Source of the DNA: Alkalicella caledoniensis
GTDB taxonomy: Bacteria; Bacillota; Proteinivoracia; Proteinivoracales; Proteinivoracaceae
Length of the DNA: 64,000 bases
Assembly (NCBI RefSeq): GCF_014467015.1
Contig: NZ_CP058559.1
Coordinates: forward strand, 1,426,001 to 1,490,000
Reading direction: 5' to 3'
Part shown: piece after piece, positions 42,391-51,470 of the stretch
Position numbering within the stretch: position 1 is the stretch's first letter
Layout of the letters: each line of letters opens with the position of its first letter
The notes under the pieces: generated by a model
The model's input: only the letters and a program-made list of their open reading frames with translations
The model's database searches: none
Told to the model about the DNA's origin: nothing
Translations under genes and position numbers: made by a program

Positions 42391-44553
42391 TTACTCAAAA
42401 ACTTTAAATATAAAACTATAAATATCTGATTGTTCTTCAATAACCATTGAAGTTGGTTTTCCGTGACCGTGACCGGCTTTTGTGTCTACCCTTACTAAAA
42501 TTGGGCTATCACCCTTTTGTGCCTGCTGTAGTGTTGCTCCGAATTTATATGCATGTGCCGGTACAACCCGGTCATCAGTGTCTGCTGTTGTTATCAATGT
42601 GGGTGGATATTCAACACCTTTTTGAACGTTGTGTAAAGGAGAATAGGCATACATATATTTGAAGTGATCAGGATTTTGTGGGTCACCATATTCGGGAATC
42701 CAGTATCTACCCACAGTGAATTTATGATATCTGAGCATATCTGTTACAGGAACACCACATAATATAGCCCCGAAAAGATCAGGTCTTTGGACCATACACG
42801 CTGAAACCAGTAGACCACCATTGCTACGCCCCATTATAGCTAGTTTTTTACTGTTTGTATATTTATTTTCAATCAACCATTCACCTGCAGCTATAAAGTC
42901 ATCAAAAACATTTTGTTTGTTTTGAAGCATTCCAGCCTGATGCCAATCTTCCCCGTATTCTGAACCTCCACGAATATTGGCAACAGCATATACCCCGCCA
43001 TTTTCTAAAAACATAATTGTAGTAGGAGAATAAAATGGAGTAATACTTATATTAAAACCACCGTATCCGTAAAGTAAAGTGGGGTTATCTCCATCTAACT
43101 GAAGATCCTTTTTATGTGTTAGGAACATAGACACTTCAGTACCGTCTTTTGATTTATAAAACACTTGGTCTGTTTCAAATAATTCTGGATCAAAATTTAC
43201 TACTTGTTCACCAAACACTGTGCTTTCATTTGTATCAAAGTCATATCTAAACACTGTACTGGGATATAAAAATGATGTAAAGCTATAAAACAACTCTTGG
43301 CCTTTACTACTGCCCCAAATTTCTTCTATGGAGCCAAGTCCTGGAAGGTCTAACTCCTTGTATATCTGTCCATTTTTGCTATACATCTTTAAAGTATAGT
43401 AAGCATTATGCCTGTATACAGTCACAAAGCAGTTGTTAACAATTTTTACATCTGCTAGCACATCTTCACTTTCAGGAATAATTTCTATCTCATCAAAGGA
43501 TTTATCAACATCGATGGCAATAATCCTTCCCTTTGGCGCATCTAAATCTGTCAAAAAGTAAAACAAGCTTTTATCATTTCCAATAAAGTAGTAACCTGCA
43601 TCATGTTCATCTAGCAGTCTAATAAAATTTCCTTCGTTTTTAAGGTTTTTATAGTAAAATCTGTTTTTTGAGTCTGTTCCTAACCATACATTTAGACATA
43701 GATATTTTTCATCATCACTTACAATGGGTCTAAAACCTAATTCCTTAAAGTCAGATCTTTCATATATAAGTTTATCGTCGCTCTGATGGGTCCCCAACCT
43801 ATGGAAATATACCTTTTGGTAGTTACTTTCATCTTCTTTAGGAACAGAACCTGGCTGTGGGAAACGACCATAGTAGAAGCCTTCATCTCCAATCCATGGT
43901 ATGCTTGTAAATTTGCAATAATTTATTTCATCTTTTACATCTTCCATGGTAGACAAGTCTCTTACGCGAATATTCTGCCAGTCACTTCCCCTTTCAGATA
44001 AGGTATAAGCTAAGTATTTTGCATTTTTACTTATGCTGTAAAAACTTAGGGCAACAGAACCGTCCTCACTTATTTCATTAGGGTCTAAAACTATAATGGG
44101 CTCTCCCTCTATACCATCTTGCATATATAATATAGGTTGATTTTTTAGTCCCTCTTTCTTCACATAAAAGTATTTGCCTTTTATCTCCTTAGGAGTAGTT
44201 ACACTGGAGTAATCCCACAACTCAGTGAGCCTTGCTTTTATTTCTTCTTTTTTCGAGGAACCAGATATAAATTCTTGGGTCCTTTTATTTTGCTCTTCTA
44301 CCCACTTTATAACCTTTGGGTCCTCTGGGTTTTCCATATATCTGAAAGGATCTTCAACTATTGTTCCATGAAAATCTTCTGTGAATTTTTCATGGTCTAT
44401 GATCTTTTTATTCTTTTCCACTACTACATCCCCCTTCTTGCTTTCTTTAAGCCAAAAAAATATCCCAATAATAAGGGGAGCAGTTATCCAAAATACAGTC
44501 ATAAACTTAGTGAAGTAGCTCCCTTTAAGCCAAGCATTAATCAATTCTTCCAT
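42391..44553 (-). CDS. Prolyl oligopeptidase (S9A) with N-terminal membrane anchor
   Basis: It cleaves short peptides after proline. Of 720 residues, about 55-420 form the propeller (FTEDFHGTIVEDPFRYMENP at its start). The C-terminal alpha/beta-hydrolase has the nucleophile in MGRSNGGLLVSACM, Asp in TADTDDRVVPAHAYKF and His in KAGHGHGKPT. The first 40 residues contain a membrane helix (about 18-35) absent from classic cytosolic enzymes. AGGAGG before this ATG supports it as the true start. Orientation of the anchor is not certain. Confidence 0.93.
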   Translation of the reverse strand: MEELINAWLKGSYFTKFMTVFWITAPLIIGIFFWLKESKKGDVVVEKNKKIIDHEKFTEDFHGTIVEDPFRYMENPEDPKVIKWVEEQNKRTQEFISGSSKKEEIKARLTELWDYSSVTTPKEIKGKYFYVKKEGLKNQPILYMQDGIEGEPIIVLDPNEISEDGSVALSFYSISKNAKYLAYTLSERGSDWQNIRVRDLSTMEDVKDEINYCKFTSIPWIGDEGFYYGRFPQPGSVPKEDESNYQKVYFHRLGTHQSDDKLIYERSDFKELGFRPIVSDDEKYLCLNVWLGTDSKNRFYYKNLKNEGNFIRLLDEHDAGYYFIGNDKSLFYFLTDLDAPKGRIIAIDVDKSFDEIEIIPESEDVLADVKIVNNCFVTVYRHNAYYTLKMYSKNGQIYKELDLPGLGSIEEIWGSSKGQELFYSFTSFLYPSTVFRYDFDTNESTVFGEQVVNFDPELFETDQVFYKSKDGTEVSMFLTHKKDLQLDGDNPTLLYGYGGFNISITPFYSPTTIMFLENGGVYAVANIRGGSEYGEDWHQAGMLQNKQNVFDDFIAAGEWLIENKYTNSKKLAIMGRSNGGLLVSACMVQRPDLFGAILCGVPVTDMLRYHKFTVGRYWIPEYGDPQNPDHFKYMYAYSPLHNVQKGVEYPPTLITTADTDDRVVPAHAYKFGATLQQAQKGDSPILVRVDTKAGHGHGKPTSMVIEEQSDIYSFIFKVFE

Positions 44554-44600
44554 ACCCCACCTCCTAAAAAGTTTCTTTTAAATCCTGTAAGTATATTTCG

Positions 44601-46397
44601 CTACTTAATGGTCAATTCCTCTATTTCTTCCTTGAGTTTTCGAATCTCAGCTACCAGGTCATTTTCACTTTTTACCCCTTCAGTTGCCATAAGTGTGGCA
44701 AGCTTTAACTCTAAGTTTCTAATGGTATTTTCCCTCTCAAGGTCATGGAAGGTATTTTGTGATTTACTTTCAATGTACTCTTTATAATTACCGGGGAAAT
44801 TTGTCACCCCCCCTTTTAAGTCTACTATACTAGTTGCTATTTTCTCCAAAAGGTATCTATCATGGGAAACACATATGACAGCTCCTGAAAACTCCAATAG
44901 TGATTCTTCAATTATTTCCCTTGTGTCTATATCTAGATAATTAGTTGGTTCGTCTAAAACTAACAGGTTAGCACCTGAGAAATAAAGACGTAAAAATGCT
45001 ACACGACACTTCTCACCCATACTTAAATCTCCAATTTTCTTGTATACTTCATCTTTAGAAAACAGAAAACATCCCAAGATAGTCCTAGCTTGAGTTAAAG
45101 TCATTTGGGGTATTTTGAGCAAACTATCAAGTAAAGTTTCCTGTAAGTCTAACCCTTCTAATTCTTGAGCAAAATAACCTATCCTAACTTGTGGATTAAG
45201 TACTATCTCCCCTTTTTGTGGATTTAAATGCCCTGTCAATAGCTTCAATAGTGTAGACTTACCAACTCCATTTGGACCAATTATACCTATCCTCTCTCCT
45301 TTTTTAATAGATATGGATATTTTTTCAAAAATAATTTTTTCTGAATAACCAAAAGAAACACTTTCTAGCCTAGCTAGGGTCCTTGCTTCAAACCCTTCAC
45401 TCACTATTTCCATCTTAAGTTGCCTTTTATTCCTCGGTTTTTCTACCCTGTCTTTTTCTAATCTCTCCATTTCTTTTTCTTTAGCCTTAAAGCGGTTTAC
45501 ATGCTTTTGAGCCCTAGTTCGCATTGCAAAACGGGCATGGGGATCTTCAACTTTCTTTGCGTTGTTTAATGCCATACCAAACCATTGGGTATATCTTTGG
45601 ATTGTTTCCTTTAATTCTTTCTTTTGTCTTTCTTGTTTTTTGTACAAATCCCATTGAGTTTTAAATTCAAGAGCCTTTTGTTCTTTGAACTGGCTATACC
45701 CTCCTTTATATTTGTTCGTCCCTTGCTCAGTTAATTCGTAGGTCCAATGGGCTACCATATCAAGAAAATATCTGTCATGGGATACAACAAGGAAAGCGCC
45801 GGGGTAATCCCTTAACCAATTTTCTAACCATTGCAATGTTTGATTATCTAGGTGATTTGTGGGTTCATCTAACACTAAGAATTTGGGGTTACTAATCATA
45901 ATCCTTGCAATTTGGGCTCTTGTTTTTTGCCCACCACTTAGTGTATGAAATGGCAGACTCCAGCTCTCCTTAGGTAATCCCACTGAGGATAATACCCTTT
46001 CAACCTCTAGCTCCCAAGTGAAGCCATTTAGCTCTATGAAGGCTTGGTACCCTTGTTGATAAATGGGATTTGTAGGGTCCTCTTGGTATTTTACAAGGTC
46101 CTTTTTTAACTGATGTAAATTTTCATTGGCGGATTGGACGTAGCTTAGCACTGTTTTTTCTTGGGTGTAAGGATTTTGGACCACATAGCCCCAATCATTT
46201 GTGGGTATCCTCCTTTGAATATATCCTCCATCAAAGGTTGTATAGCCTAAAATACCTTTTAGAAGAGTTGTTTTTCCTATACCGTTTCTACCTATGAGTG
46301 CTATATGCTCCCCTTCATTGATTTCGATGTTGACATTTTCAAATAATATCTTGCCTTCTATTTCTTTTTTTAACTCTTTTCCTTTAAATACAAACAT
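44601..46397 (-). CDS. ABC-F family ATPase
   Basis: The 598-residue protein has two ATPase domains: Walker A GRNGIGKTTLLKG, signature LSGGQKTRAQIA and LVLDEPTNHLD, then GPNGVGKSTLLKL, LSMGEKCRVAFL and LVLDEPTNYLD. The second signature, LSMGE, is atypical. A long charged interdomain linker (about 230-310) is where ABC-F proteins reach into the ribosomal P-site region. An attenuator-like leader suggests inducible expression as in resistance ABC-Fs. The drug, if any, is unknown. Confidence 0.93.
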   Translation of the reverse strand: MFVFKGKELKKEIEGKILFENVNIEINEGEHIALIGRNGIGKTTLLKGILGYTTFDGGYIQRRIPTNDWGYVVQNPYTQEKTVLSYVQSANENLHQLKKDLVKYQEDPTNPIYQQGYQAFIELNGFTWELEVERVLSSVGLPKESWSLPFHTLSGGQKTRAQIARIMISNPKFLVLDEPTNHLDNQTLQWLENWLRDYPGAFLVVSHDRYFLDMVAHWTYELTEQGTNKYKGGYSQFKEQKALEFKTQWDLYKKQERQKKELKETIQRYTQWFGMALNNAKKVEDPHARFAMRTRAQKHVNRFKAKEKEMERLEKDRVEKPRNKRQLKMEIVSEGFEARTLARLESVSFGYSEKIIFEKISISIKKGERIGIIGPNGVGKSTLLKLLTGHLNPQKGEIVLNPQVRIGYFAQELEGLDLQETLLDSLLKIPQMTLTQARTILGCFLFSKDEVYKKIGDLSMGEKCRVAFLRLYFSGANLLVLDEPTNYLDIDTREIIEESLLEFSGAVICVSHDRYLLEKIATSIVDLKGGVTNFPGNYKEYIESKSQNTFHDLERENTIRNLELKLATLMATEGVKSENDLVAEIRKLKEEIEELTIK

Positions 46398-46454
46398 AAA
46401 AATCCCTTCTTTCTTACTGCATTTTAACTAAAAACTAAATCCCTCAGTACAAAA

Positions 46455-46689
46455 AAACACAGGCCTCTGCCTGTGTTTTAGGTTACAAAGAATATAGTTT
46501 CCCCGAAAAGTTAAGAAAACAGTATTTGCTTAAAAATTAATAGAAGTATCCCTTACACTGCTATAGGCAGGAGCCCTTGTCTTTTTTAATTCATTAAAAG
46601 TACAAGTTATAGGATGATCATCTTCTTATTGTCTAAGCCTCCTCAGAAATTATTAGTTTAATTATACATTATTTTCTAAATGTTGTAAA
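46455..46689 (-). promoter_or_regulatory. Promoter and attenuator leader of the ABC-F gene
   Basis: On the minus strand TTTACA (46684-46689) and TATAAT (46661-46666) lie 17 bases apart. A strong ribosome site GAGGAGG follows at 46638-46644, about 20 bases into the transcript. A four-codon frame (M-I-I-L) starts at 46621 with rather long spacing. A terminator AAACACAGGC/GCCTGTGTTT with seven T (46451-46478) closes the leader 55 bases before the gene. The segment GGCTCCTGCCT (46565-46575) can pair with the terminator's 5' arm, an antiterminator choice. The elements are seen; drug-induced control is inferred. Confidence 0.7.
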
Positions 46690-46710
46690 TGTTCGAAGTT
46701 AAACACCTGC

Positions 46711-46818
46711 TTAATCCTCATCTCTCACAGACTTGCTTGCAAACATTTTTTTCCAAACCTTTATTTTAAACGGAAGAACTATAATTGATACAATTATCAA
46801 CCATCCCCACCACGGCAT
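46711..46818 (-). CDS. Small tryptophan-rich membrane peptide, 35 residues
   Basis: The frame begins MPWWGWLIIVSIIVLPFKIK and ends in a charged tail, so a single short membrane helix with a basic interface is predicted. A strong AAAAGGGGGG ribosome site lies nine bases upstream of the ATG. A TATAAT box (46861-46866) and a perfect palindrome lie further up, so transcription is plausible. No homologue is recognised. It stands between the divergent feoAB genes and the ABC-F promoter. Confidence 0.55.
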   Translation of the reverse strand: MPWWGWLIIVSIIVLPFKIKVWKKMFASKSVRDED

Positions 46819-46881
46819 ACAAGCCACCCCCCTTTTTTGTGATTATTTATGTTGTACTATATTATATTAAAATAATACCAC

Positions 46882-46903
46882 AACATGACACTTGTGTCAT
46901 GTT
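46882..46903. promoter_or_regulatory. Perfect 10-bp inverted repeat, candidate operator
   Basis: AACATGACAC and GTGTCATGTT flank TT. No T run follows on either strand, so it is not a terminator. On the minus strand it covers the -35 position of the small peptide's presumed promoter; on the plus strand it lies about 190 bases upstream of feoA. It does not match the Fur or MntR consensus as I know them. The binding protein is unknown. Confidence 0.5.
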
Positions 46904-47094
46904 AACTTTTCTTAATAATTTAGCAGTTTGATATTAAGTAGGTATCCCTTAACTTACTTATTTATGCTACAACTTAAAAAAATATTCTTTTTTGTAACAT
47001 AAATAAATAAAACTCCATATATTGCTATTAGAAAAGAAAAGTTTCACACGCCTAACTTTTTTTCACACATCTATAAAATAAGGAGGTACAGTAT

Positions 47095-47334
47095 ATGAGT
47101 TCAAATATTACAAACTTAAGTAATGTTCCCGTTGGGAGCTACGCAAGGGTTGTGGGTTTAAAGTGCAGTGGGAACTCTCGTAGAAGAATGTTAGATTTAG
47201 GGTTAATAACAAATACAACGGTGGAATCATTAATGCAAAGTCCTTCCGGTGATCCCACTGCCTACACCATCAGAGGAGCTGTGATTGCCCTAAGGTCCGA
47301 AGAAGCAAAATCAATTATGGTAGAAATAATTTAA
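47095..47334 (+). CDS. feoA: Ferrous iron transport protein FeoA
   Basis: This 79-residue SH3-like cytoplasmic partner of FeoB has VGSYARVVGLKCSGNSRRRM and LDLGL, then AYTIRGAVIALRSEEAKSI. AAGGAGG precedes the ATG. It lies 13 bases upstream of feoB, a standard FeoAB operon for Fe(II) uptake under anoxic conditions. Confidence 0.95.
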   Translation: MSSNITNLSNVPVGSYARVVGLKCSGNSRRRMLDLGLITNTTVESLMQSPSGDPTAYTIRGAVIALRSEEAKSIMVEII

Positions 47335-47347
47335 GGAGTGGTTAGTT

Positions 47348-49489
47348 GTGGGTTTAACTAGTAAGTCTACAGGTACTAGCGTACTATCGGAAATGTTCAA
47401 CGTTCAAAAGAAACATGACGCCGAAGTTGTTGTAGCTTTGGCAGGAAATCCAAATACAGGTAAAAGTACTGTTTTTAATAGTCTTACAGGTCTTAATCAA
47501 CATACAGGTAACTGGCCAGGTAAAACTGTAACCAATGCCCAAGGTAGGTACAAATTCAAAAACAAAGATTTTATTTTAGTAGATCTTCCTGGCACATACT
47601 CACTTATGTCAAACTCTGTGGAGGAGGAGGTTGCAAGGGACTTTATATGCTTTGGAGAACCACAAACAACTATTGTTGTTACAGATGCTACGTGTTTAGA
47701 ACGGAACCTTAACTTGGCTCTACAAATACTAGAAATAACAGACAAAGTAGTTATCTGTGTCAACTTAATGGATGAAGCACAACGCAAAAAAATAAAAGTA
47801 GATTTAGAAAAATTATCTACTATACTAGGGGTTCCCGTTATAGGAACAACTGCAAGAAGTAGCAAAGGTCTAGATGAGTTAATGGATGCTGTAGATAAGG
47901 TTTCCATGGGTAGTATTGAAACTAGACCACTAAAGGTTAAGTACAACGAAGAGATTGAGGAACTTATATCAGCTTTAGCACCAAAAATACAAGAAATAGT
48001 TAAAGATAGACTAGACAGTCGATGGTTAGCATTGAGAATTATAGATGGTGATAAAAAAATTCTTCAATCTATAAATAGATACTTGGGCTTAGACTTAGCT
48101 AAAAAACTCGAGATTGGAGATAATGAAACTGCTGCGGGGAGCGATATTAACTTAAGTAGCTCAGCAATTAGAGACGAAATAGTTTCAAGTATTGTAGGGA
48201 TGGCAGAAGATATTTCTCAGCAGGTAGTTGTATTCGAGAAGGAAAATCATAATCAGCTAGACAGAAAAATAGATAAGATTTTAACCTCTAGATTCTTTGG
48301 AATCCCTATAATGATAAGCTTACTAGGTGCTATTTTTTGGTTTACAATTGAGGGCGCCGATTACCCATCAGGGGCATTGGCAGATCTATTCTTCAGTATT
48401 GAGCCTAGATTAACTGATATATTCGTAACACTTAATGCACCGGATTGGCTTCACGGAATCTTAGTCCTTGGATTATATAGGACACTGGCCTGGGTAGTAG
48501 CTGTTATGCTTCCTCCTATGGCTATATTCTTCCCTCTTTTCACTTTATTGGAAGACTTAGGTTACCTACCTAGGGTAGCATTCAATCTAGATAACTACTT
48601 TAAAAAAGCAAAAGCCCACGGCAAGCAGGCCCTTACAATGTGTATGGGTTTTGGATGTAACGCTGCAGGGGTTATTGGATGTAGAATAATCGATTCACCT
48701 AGAGAAAGGCTTATAGCTATAATTACAAACAACTTTGTTCCTTGTAATGGTCGTTTCCCTATATTGATTGCTGTGTCTACTATTTTTATAGCGGGAGCTG
48801 CAAAAGGGCCTATGCAATCACTTGTTGCAACTGCAGCTATAACAGGCGTTATTGTACTAGGTGTGATATCAACACTTATAATATCAAGAATTTTATACAA
48901 TACAATCCTCAAGGGGCTTCCTTCAAGCTTTACTCTAGAGCTTCCTCCTTATAGGAAACCTCAAATAGGTAGAGTTATTGTTAGGTCAATTCTTGATAGA
49001 ACTCTGTTCGTTTTGGGCCGGGCTGTATTGGTAGCTGCCCCTGCTGGGGTTATTATATGGATAATGGCAAATGTTAATGTAGGCACCATGAGTTTGCTAG
49101 ACCATAGTGCAGGCTTTTTAGATCCATTTGCCAATTTAATTGGCCTTGATGGGTATATACTCATGGCATTCATATTAGGTCTACCAGCTAACGAAATCGT
49201 AATGCCCATAGTAATAATGAGTTACATGTCCGCTGGAGCAATGCTTGAACTTGATAGCCTTGATGCATTAAGAACCCTTTTAGTAGAAAATGGATGGACC
49301 TGGCTTACAGCTGTTAACGTGATGTTAATTACTCTAATGCATTTCCCATGTGGTACCACTTTACTAACAATAAGGAAAGAAACCCAGAGTTTTAAGTGGA
49401 CCTTAGCATCCTTTATGATTCCAACAGTTGCTGGGATAGGAGTATGTTTTGTTTTCACACAGATAGTAAGGTTGATAGGTTTAGCTTAA
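47348..49489 (+). CDS. feoB: Ferrous iron transport protein FeoB
   Basis: FeoB imports Fe(II). The 713-residue protein starts with a GTPase domain: G1 LAGNPNTGKSTVFNS (about 32-46), the TGNWPGKTV switch, G3 LVDLPGTYSL and G4 VNLMDE. A helical domain (about 190-315) and about eight membrane helices follow, with the conserved cores GFGCNAAGV and CNGRFPIL and a second gate region PANEIVMPI. The start is GTG behind GGAGTGG. A strong terminator follows. Confidence 0.97.
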   Translation: MGLTSKSTGTSVLSEMFNVQKKHDAEVVVALAGNPNTGKSTVFNSLTGLNQHTGNWPGKTVTNAQGRYKFKNKDFILVDLPGTYSLMSNSVEEEVARDFICFGEPQTTIVVTDATCLERNLNLALQILEITDKVVICVNLMDEAQRKKIKVDLEKLSTILGVPVIGTTARSSKGLDELMDAVDKVSMGSIETRPLKVKYNEEIEELISALAPKIQEIVKDRLDSRWLALRIIDGDKKILQSINRYLGLDLAKKLEIGDNETAAGSDINLSSSAIRDEIVSSIVGMAEDISQQVVVFEKENHNQLDRKIDKILTSRFFGIPIMISLLGAIFWFTIEGADYPSGALADLFFSIEPRLTDIFVTLNAPDWLHGILVLGLYRTLAWVVAVMLPPMAIFFPLFTLLEDLGYLPRVAFNLDNYFKKAKAHGKQALTMCMGFGCNAAGVIGCRIIDSPRERLIAIITNNFVPCNGRFPILIAVSTIFIAGAAKGPMQSLVATAAITGVIVLGVISTLIISRILYNTILKGLPSSFTLELPPYRKPQIGRVIVRSILDRTLFVLGRAVLVAAPAGVIIWIMANVNVGTMSLLDHSAGFLDPFANLIGLDGYILMAFILGLPANEIVMPIVIMSYMSAGAMLELDSLDALRTLLVENGWTWLTAVNVMLITLMHFPCGTTLLTIRKETQSFKWTLASFMIPTVAGIGVCFVFTQIVRLIGLA

Positions 49490-49500
49490 GATAGATTGGA

Positions 49501-49534
49501 AAGGGGTTCAGACGTATTGTCTGAACCCCTTTTG
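49501..49534. terminator. Bidirectional terminator between feoB and the glutamine synthetase gene
   Basis: AAGGGGTTCAGAC pairs with GTCTGAACCCCTT around GTATT, followed by TT on the plus strand. It lies about 12 bases after feoB and five from the stop of the convergent glutamine synthetase gene. Confidence 0.85.
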
Positions 49535-49538
49535 TGTC

Positions 49539-51434
49539 TTAAAACAAGTTTCTTTTATAGCTAATATACAGTTCTTTAAGTTCCTTGATAGTATCTGCAA
49601 GCTGTAGCTGTAGATCAGATGCTAGGTCGTATTCTTTTTCTGACAAAGCTTCTCTTAATCTAGTTGTTAGAGATTTTTTCTCCAAGCTATCTTTCATAAT
49701 ATTATGCTTTATTTCGATGATTTTCTTCCATCTAACCACATCTAGATCTGAACTTGTTTCTATATCGTGGATTTGCTGGCATTCCCTGACTATTTCAATA
49801 TGACCTGGTATGATTCTGTGGAGTAATTCTTCTTTCCATTGCTTAATTATTGCTAACCTAAAGGATTCTATAACGCTATCACTGAATACGTCTCCCCTAA
49901 GGAGCATACTCCTTTTTTCTCCAAAGGTAGAGAAATTTTTAACATTTTCCCATACCGTTGCAGGTGGTTTCCCAAATAAATCATCCCTTTCCAGGTCAGT
50001 ATAATATTCGAATATATCTTCTTCAGTGCGATACTCTCTATTTTTATCAAGATATTTTGCTGGTTCACCAGCTTTTTTTGATAGTTCCATCTCAAGTTCC
50101 CTAGGATCTGTTGCGTCTTTAAAAGCTACTATTCCATCCATCATACCTTGATAACAGCTTGCCATAACTAAATAAGTGTTCGAAAGGGGGTTCGGAGCCC
50201 TTAACTCAAACCTTGTGGCAAGGGGATTTTGCATATCTCTGATAAGTCCTATCAAAATGGATCTGTTCCTTGATGGTGTCTTGGCATCGTGACCTAGTGA
50301 ACATACTGTACAAACTGGTGCTTCAAATCCTGGTTTTAATCTGTTAAAACCGTCATTGGTTGGAGTTACAAAGGGACTAATCAACTCGTAATTATTTAGG
50401 ATTCCCATAAGTGCTCCATACCCTACGATACTCATATAATCATCTGTCATCTTCTTAGGAGAAAACAGATTTTTAACTTTTCCATTTTTAAGTGTCACAG
50501 ATAACCCAAAATGAGTATGCTCTCCACTTCCTGCTACGCCTTCAATGGGTTTAGCTGCAAAGGTTACTTCTAAACCATGACTTCTAAAAATATCTCCAAC
50601 TACTTCACGGGCTAATATCTCATTATCACCGGTTTGAATTGCGCTGCTGTATTTCCAGTCGATTTCAAGCTGTTCCATAACATGGTTCAACTTTCCGTTA
50701 ATACCTATTGTACTGTTTACACCGCCTACCTCTTTATGGCCCATTTCAGGCTCTAAACCGTAATATTCTAGTAGTAACATGGTTTCTTCTAAGGCAGTTC
50801 TTACGGATCCTTGGGTTCTCTTCCAATATTGTTCTTTTAAAGTTTGAGATGTGGAAAGTTTTTCCACATCTTCGCGGTCTTCTGGTGTCTTAACCCAAAA
50901 TTCCAACTCAGTTGCAGCTGTAAAATTTATCTTCTCTATATCTTCAAAACTATCTATTCCCACATTTTCTAATATGGCAGAATTGTTTTTAAGAATTTCT
51001 AGAATACTCACCTCAAAATTCTTTGTGGCAGCTACTAGGATAGATCTAGAATCTACAAATTTCCCATTGTGAATAAGGAAAGAAGGTATCTTTAAGGTAC
51101 CCACTGGTTTATGGTTTTCATCCACATAATTATAATTATAGTCCACAAACCAGTTAACAGTTGTGTCAGGCATGATATCTACTTTTGCATTATTAAGTGT
51201 GGCAATACCTGGAAGTACAACAGAAGATCCGTCGGTTTGTACTCCACTTTTTAAAAATCCTTCAATATCCTCCAAAAATAAGCTCACAGGTATTTTTTCA
51301 TCTGTGGCATTTCCTCCAAGGTCAATACCCATAAGAGAAATAAATTTTATTTCTGGGTGATTTTCTAAAATGTTTTTTAGGTTTGAGGGATTGTTGTGTT
51401 CCTCTGGTTTTAGAAAATAAATTAAATCAGTCAT
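49539..51434 (-). CDS. glnA: Glutamine synthetase, large clostridial type
   Basis: It forms glutamine from glutamate and ammonia. At 631 residues it is well above the 440-470 of the common type and carries a C-terminal helical extension (about 500-631). The core shows VQTDGSSV, AATELEFWVKT, the ammonia/metal loop GSGEHTHFGLSV, NDGFNRLKPG, SRNRSILIG and ELRAPNPLSNTYL. ATG 51434 with AAGGAG is preferred over the in-frame GTG at 51443. It is adjacent to asnB, so the glutamine it makes can feed asparagine synthesis. Confidence 0.92.
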   Translation of the reverse strand: MTDLIYFLKPEEHNNPSNLKNILENHPEIKFISLMGIDLGGNATDEKIPVSLFLEDIEGFLKSGVQTDGSSVVLPGIATLNNAKVDIMPDTTVNWFVDYNYNYVDENHKPVGTLKIPSFLIHNGKFVDSRSILVAATKNFEVSILEILKNNSAILENVGIDSFEDIEKINFTAATELEFWVKTPEDREDVEKLSTSQTLKEQYWKRTQGSVRTALEETMLLLEYYGLEPEMGHKEVGGVNSTIGINGKLNHVMEQLEIDWKYSSAIQTGDNEILAREVVGDIFRSHGLEVTFAAKPIEGVAGSGEHTHFGLSVTLKNGKVKNLFSPKKMTDDYMSIVGYGALMGILNNYELISPFVTPTNDGFNRLKPGFEAPVCTVCSLGHDAKTPSRNRSILIGLIRDMQNPLATRFELRAPNPLSNTYLVMASCYQGMMDGIVAFKDATDPRELEMELSKKAGEPAKYLDKNREYRTEEDIFEYYTDLERDDLFGKPPATVWENVKNFSTFGEKRSMLLRGDVFSDSVIESFRLAIIKQWKEELLHRIIPGHIEIVRECQQIHDIETSSDLDVVRWKKIIEIKHNIMKDSLEKKSLTTRLREALSEKEYDLASDLQLQLADTIKELKELYISYKRNLF

Positions 51435-51470
51435 TTTTTCCACTCCTTATTTTATATTTTTTAGAGAGGT

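Noticed and set aside
46882-46903. Terminator
   Set aside because: The palindrome is perfect but has no T run on either side and no gene ends next to it.
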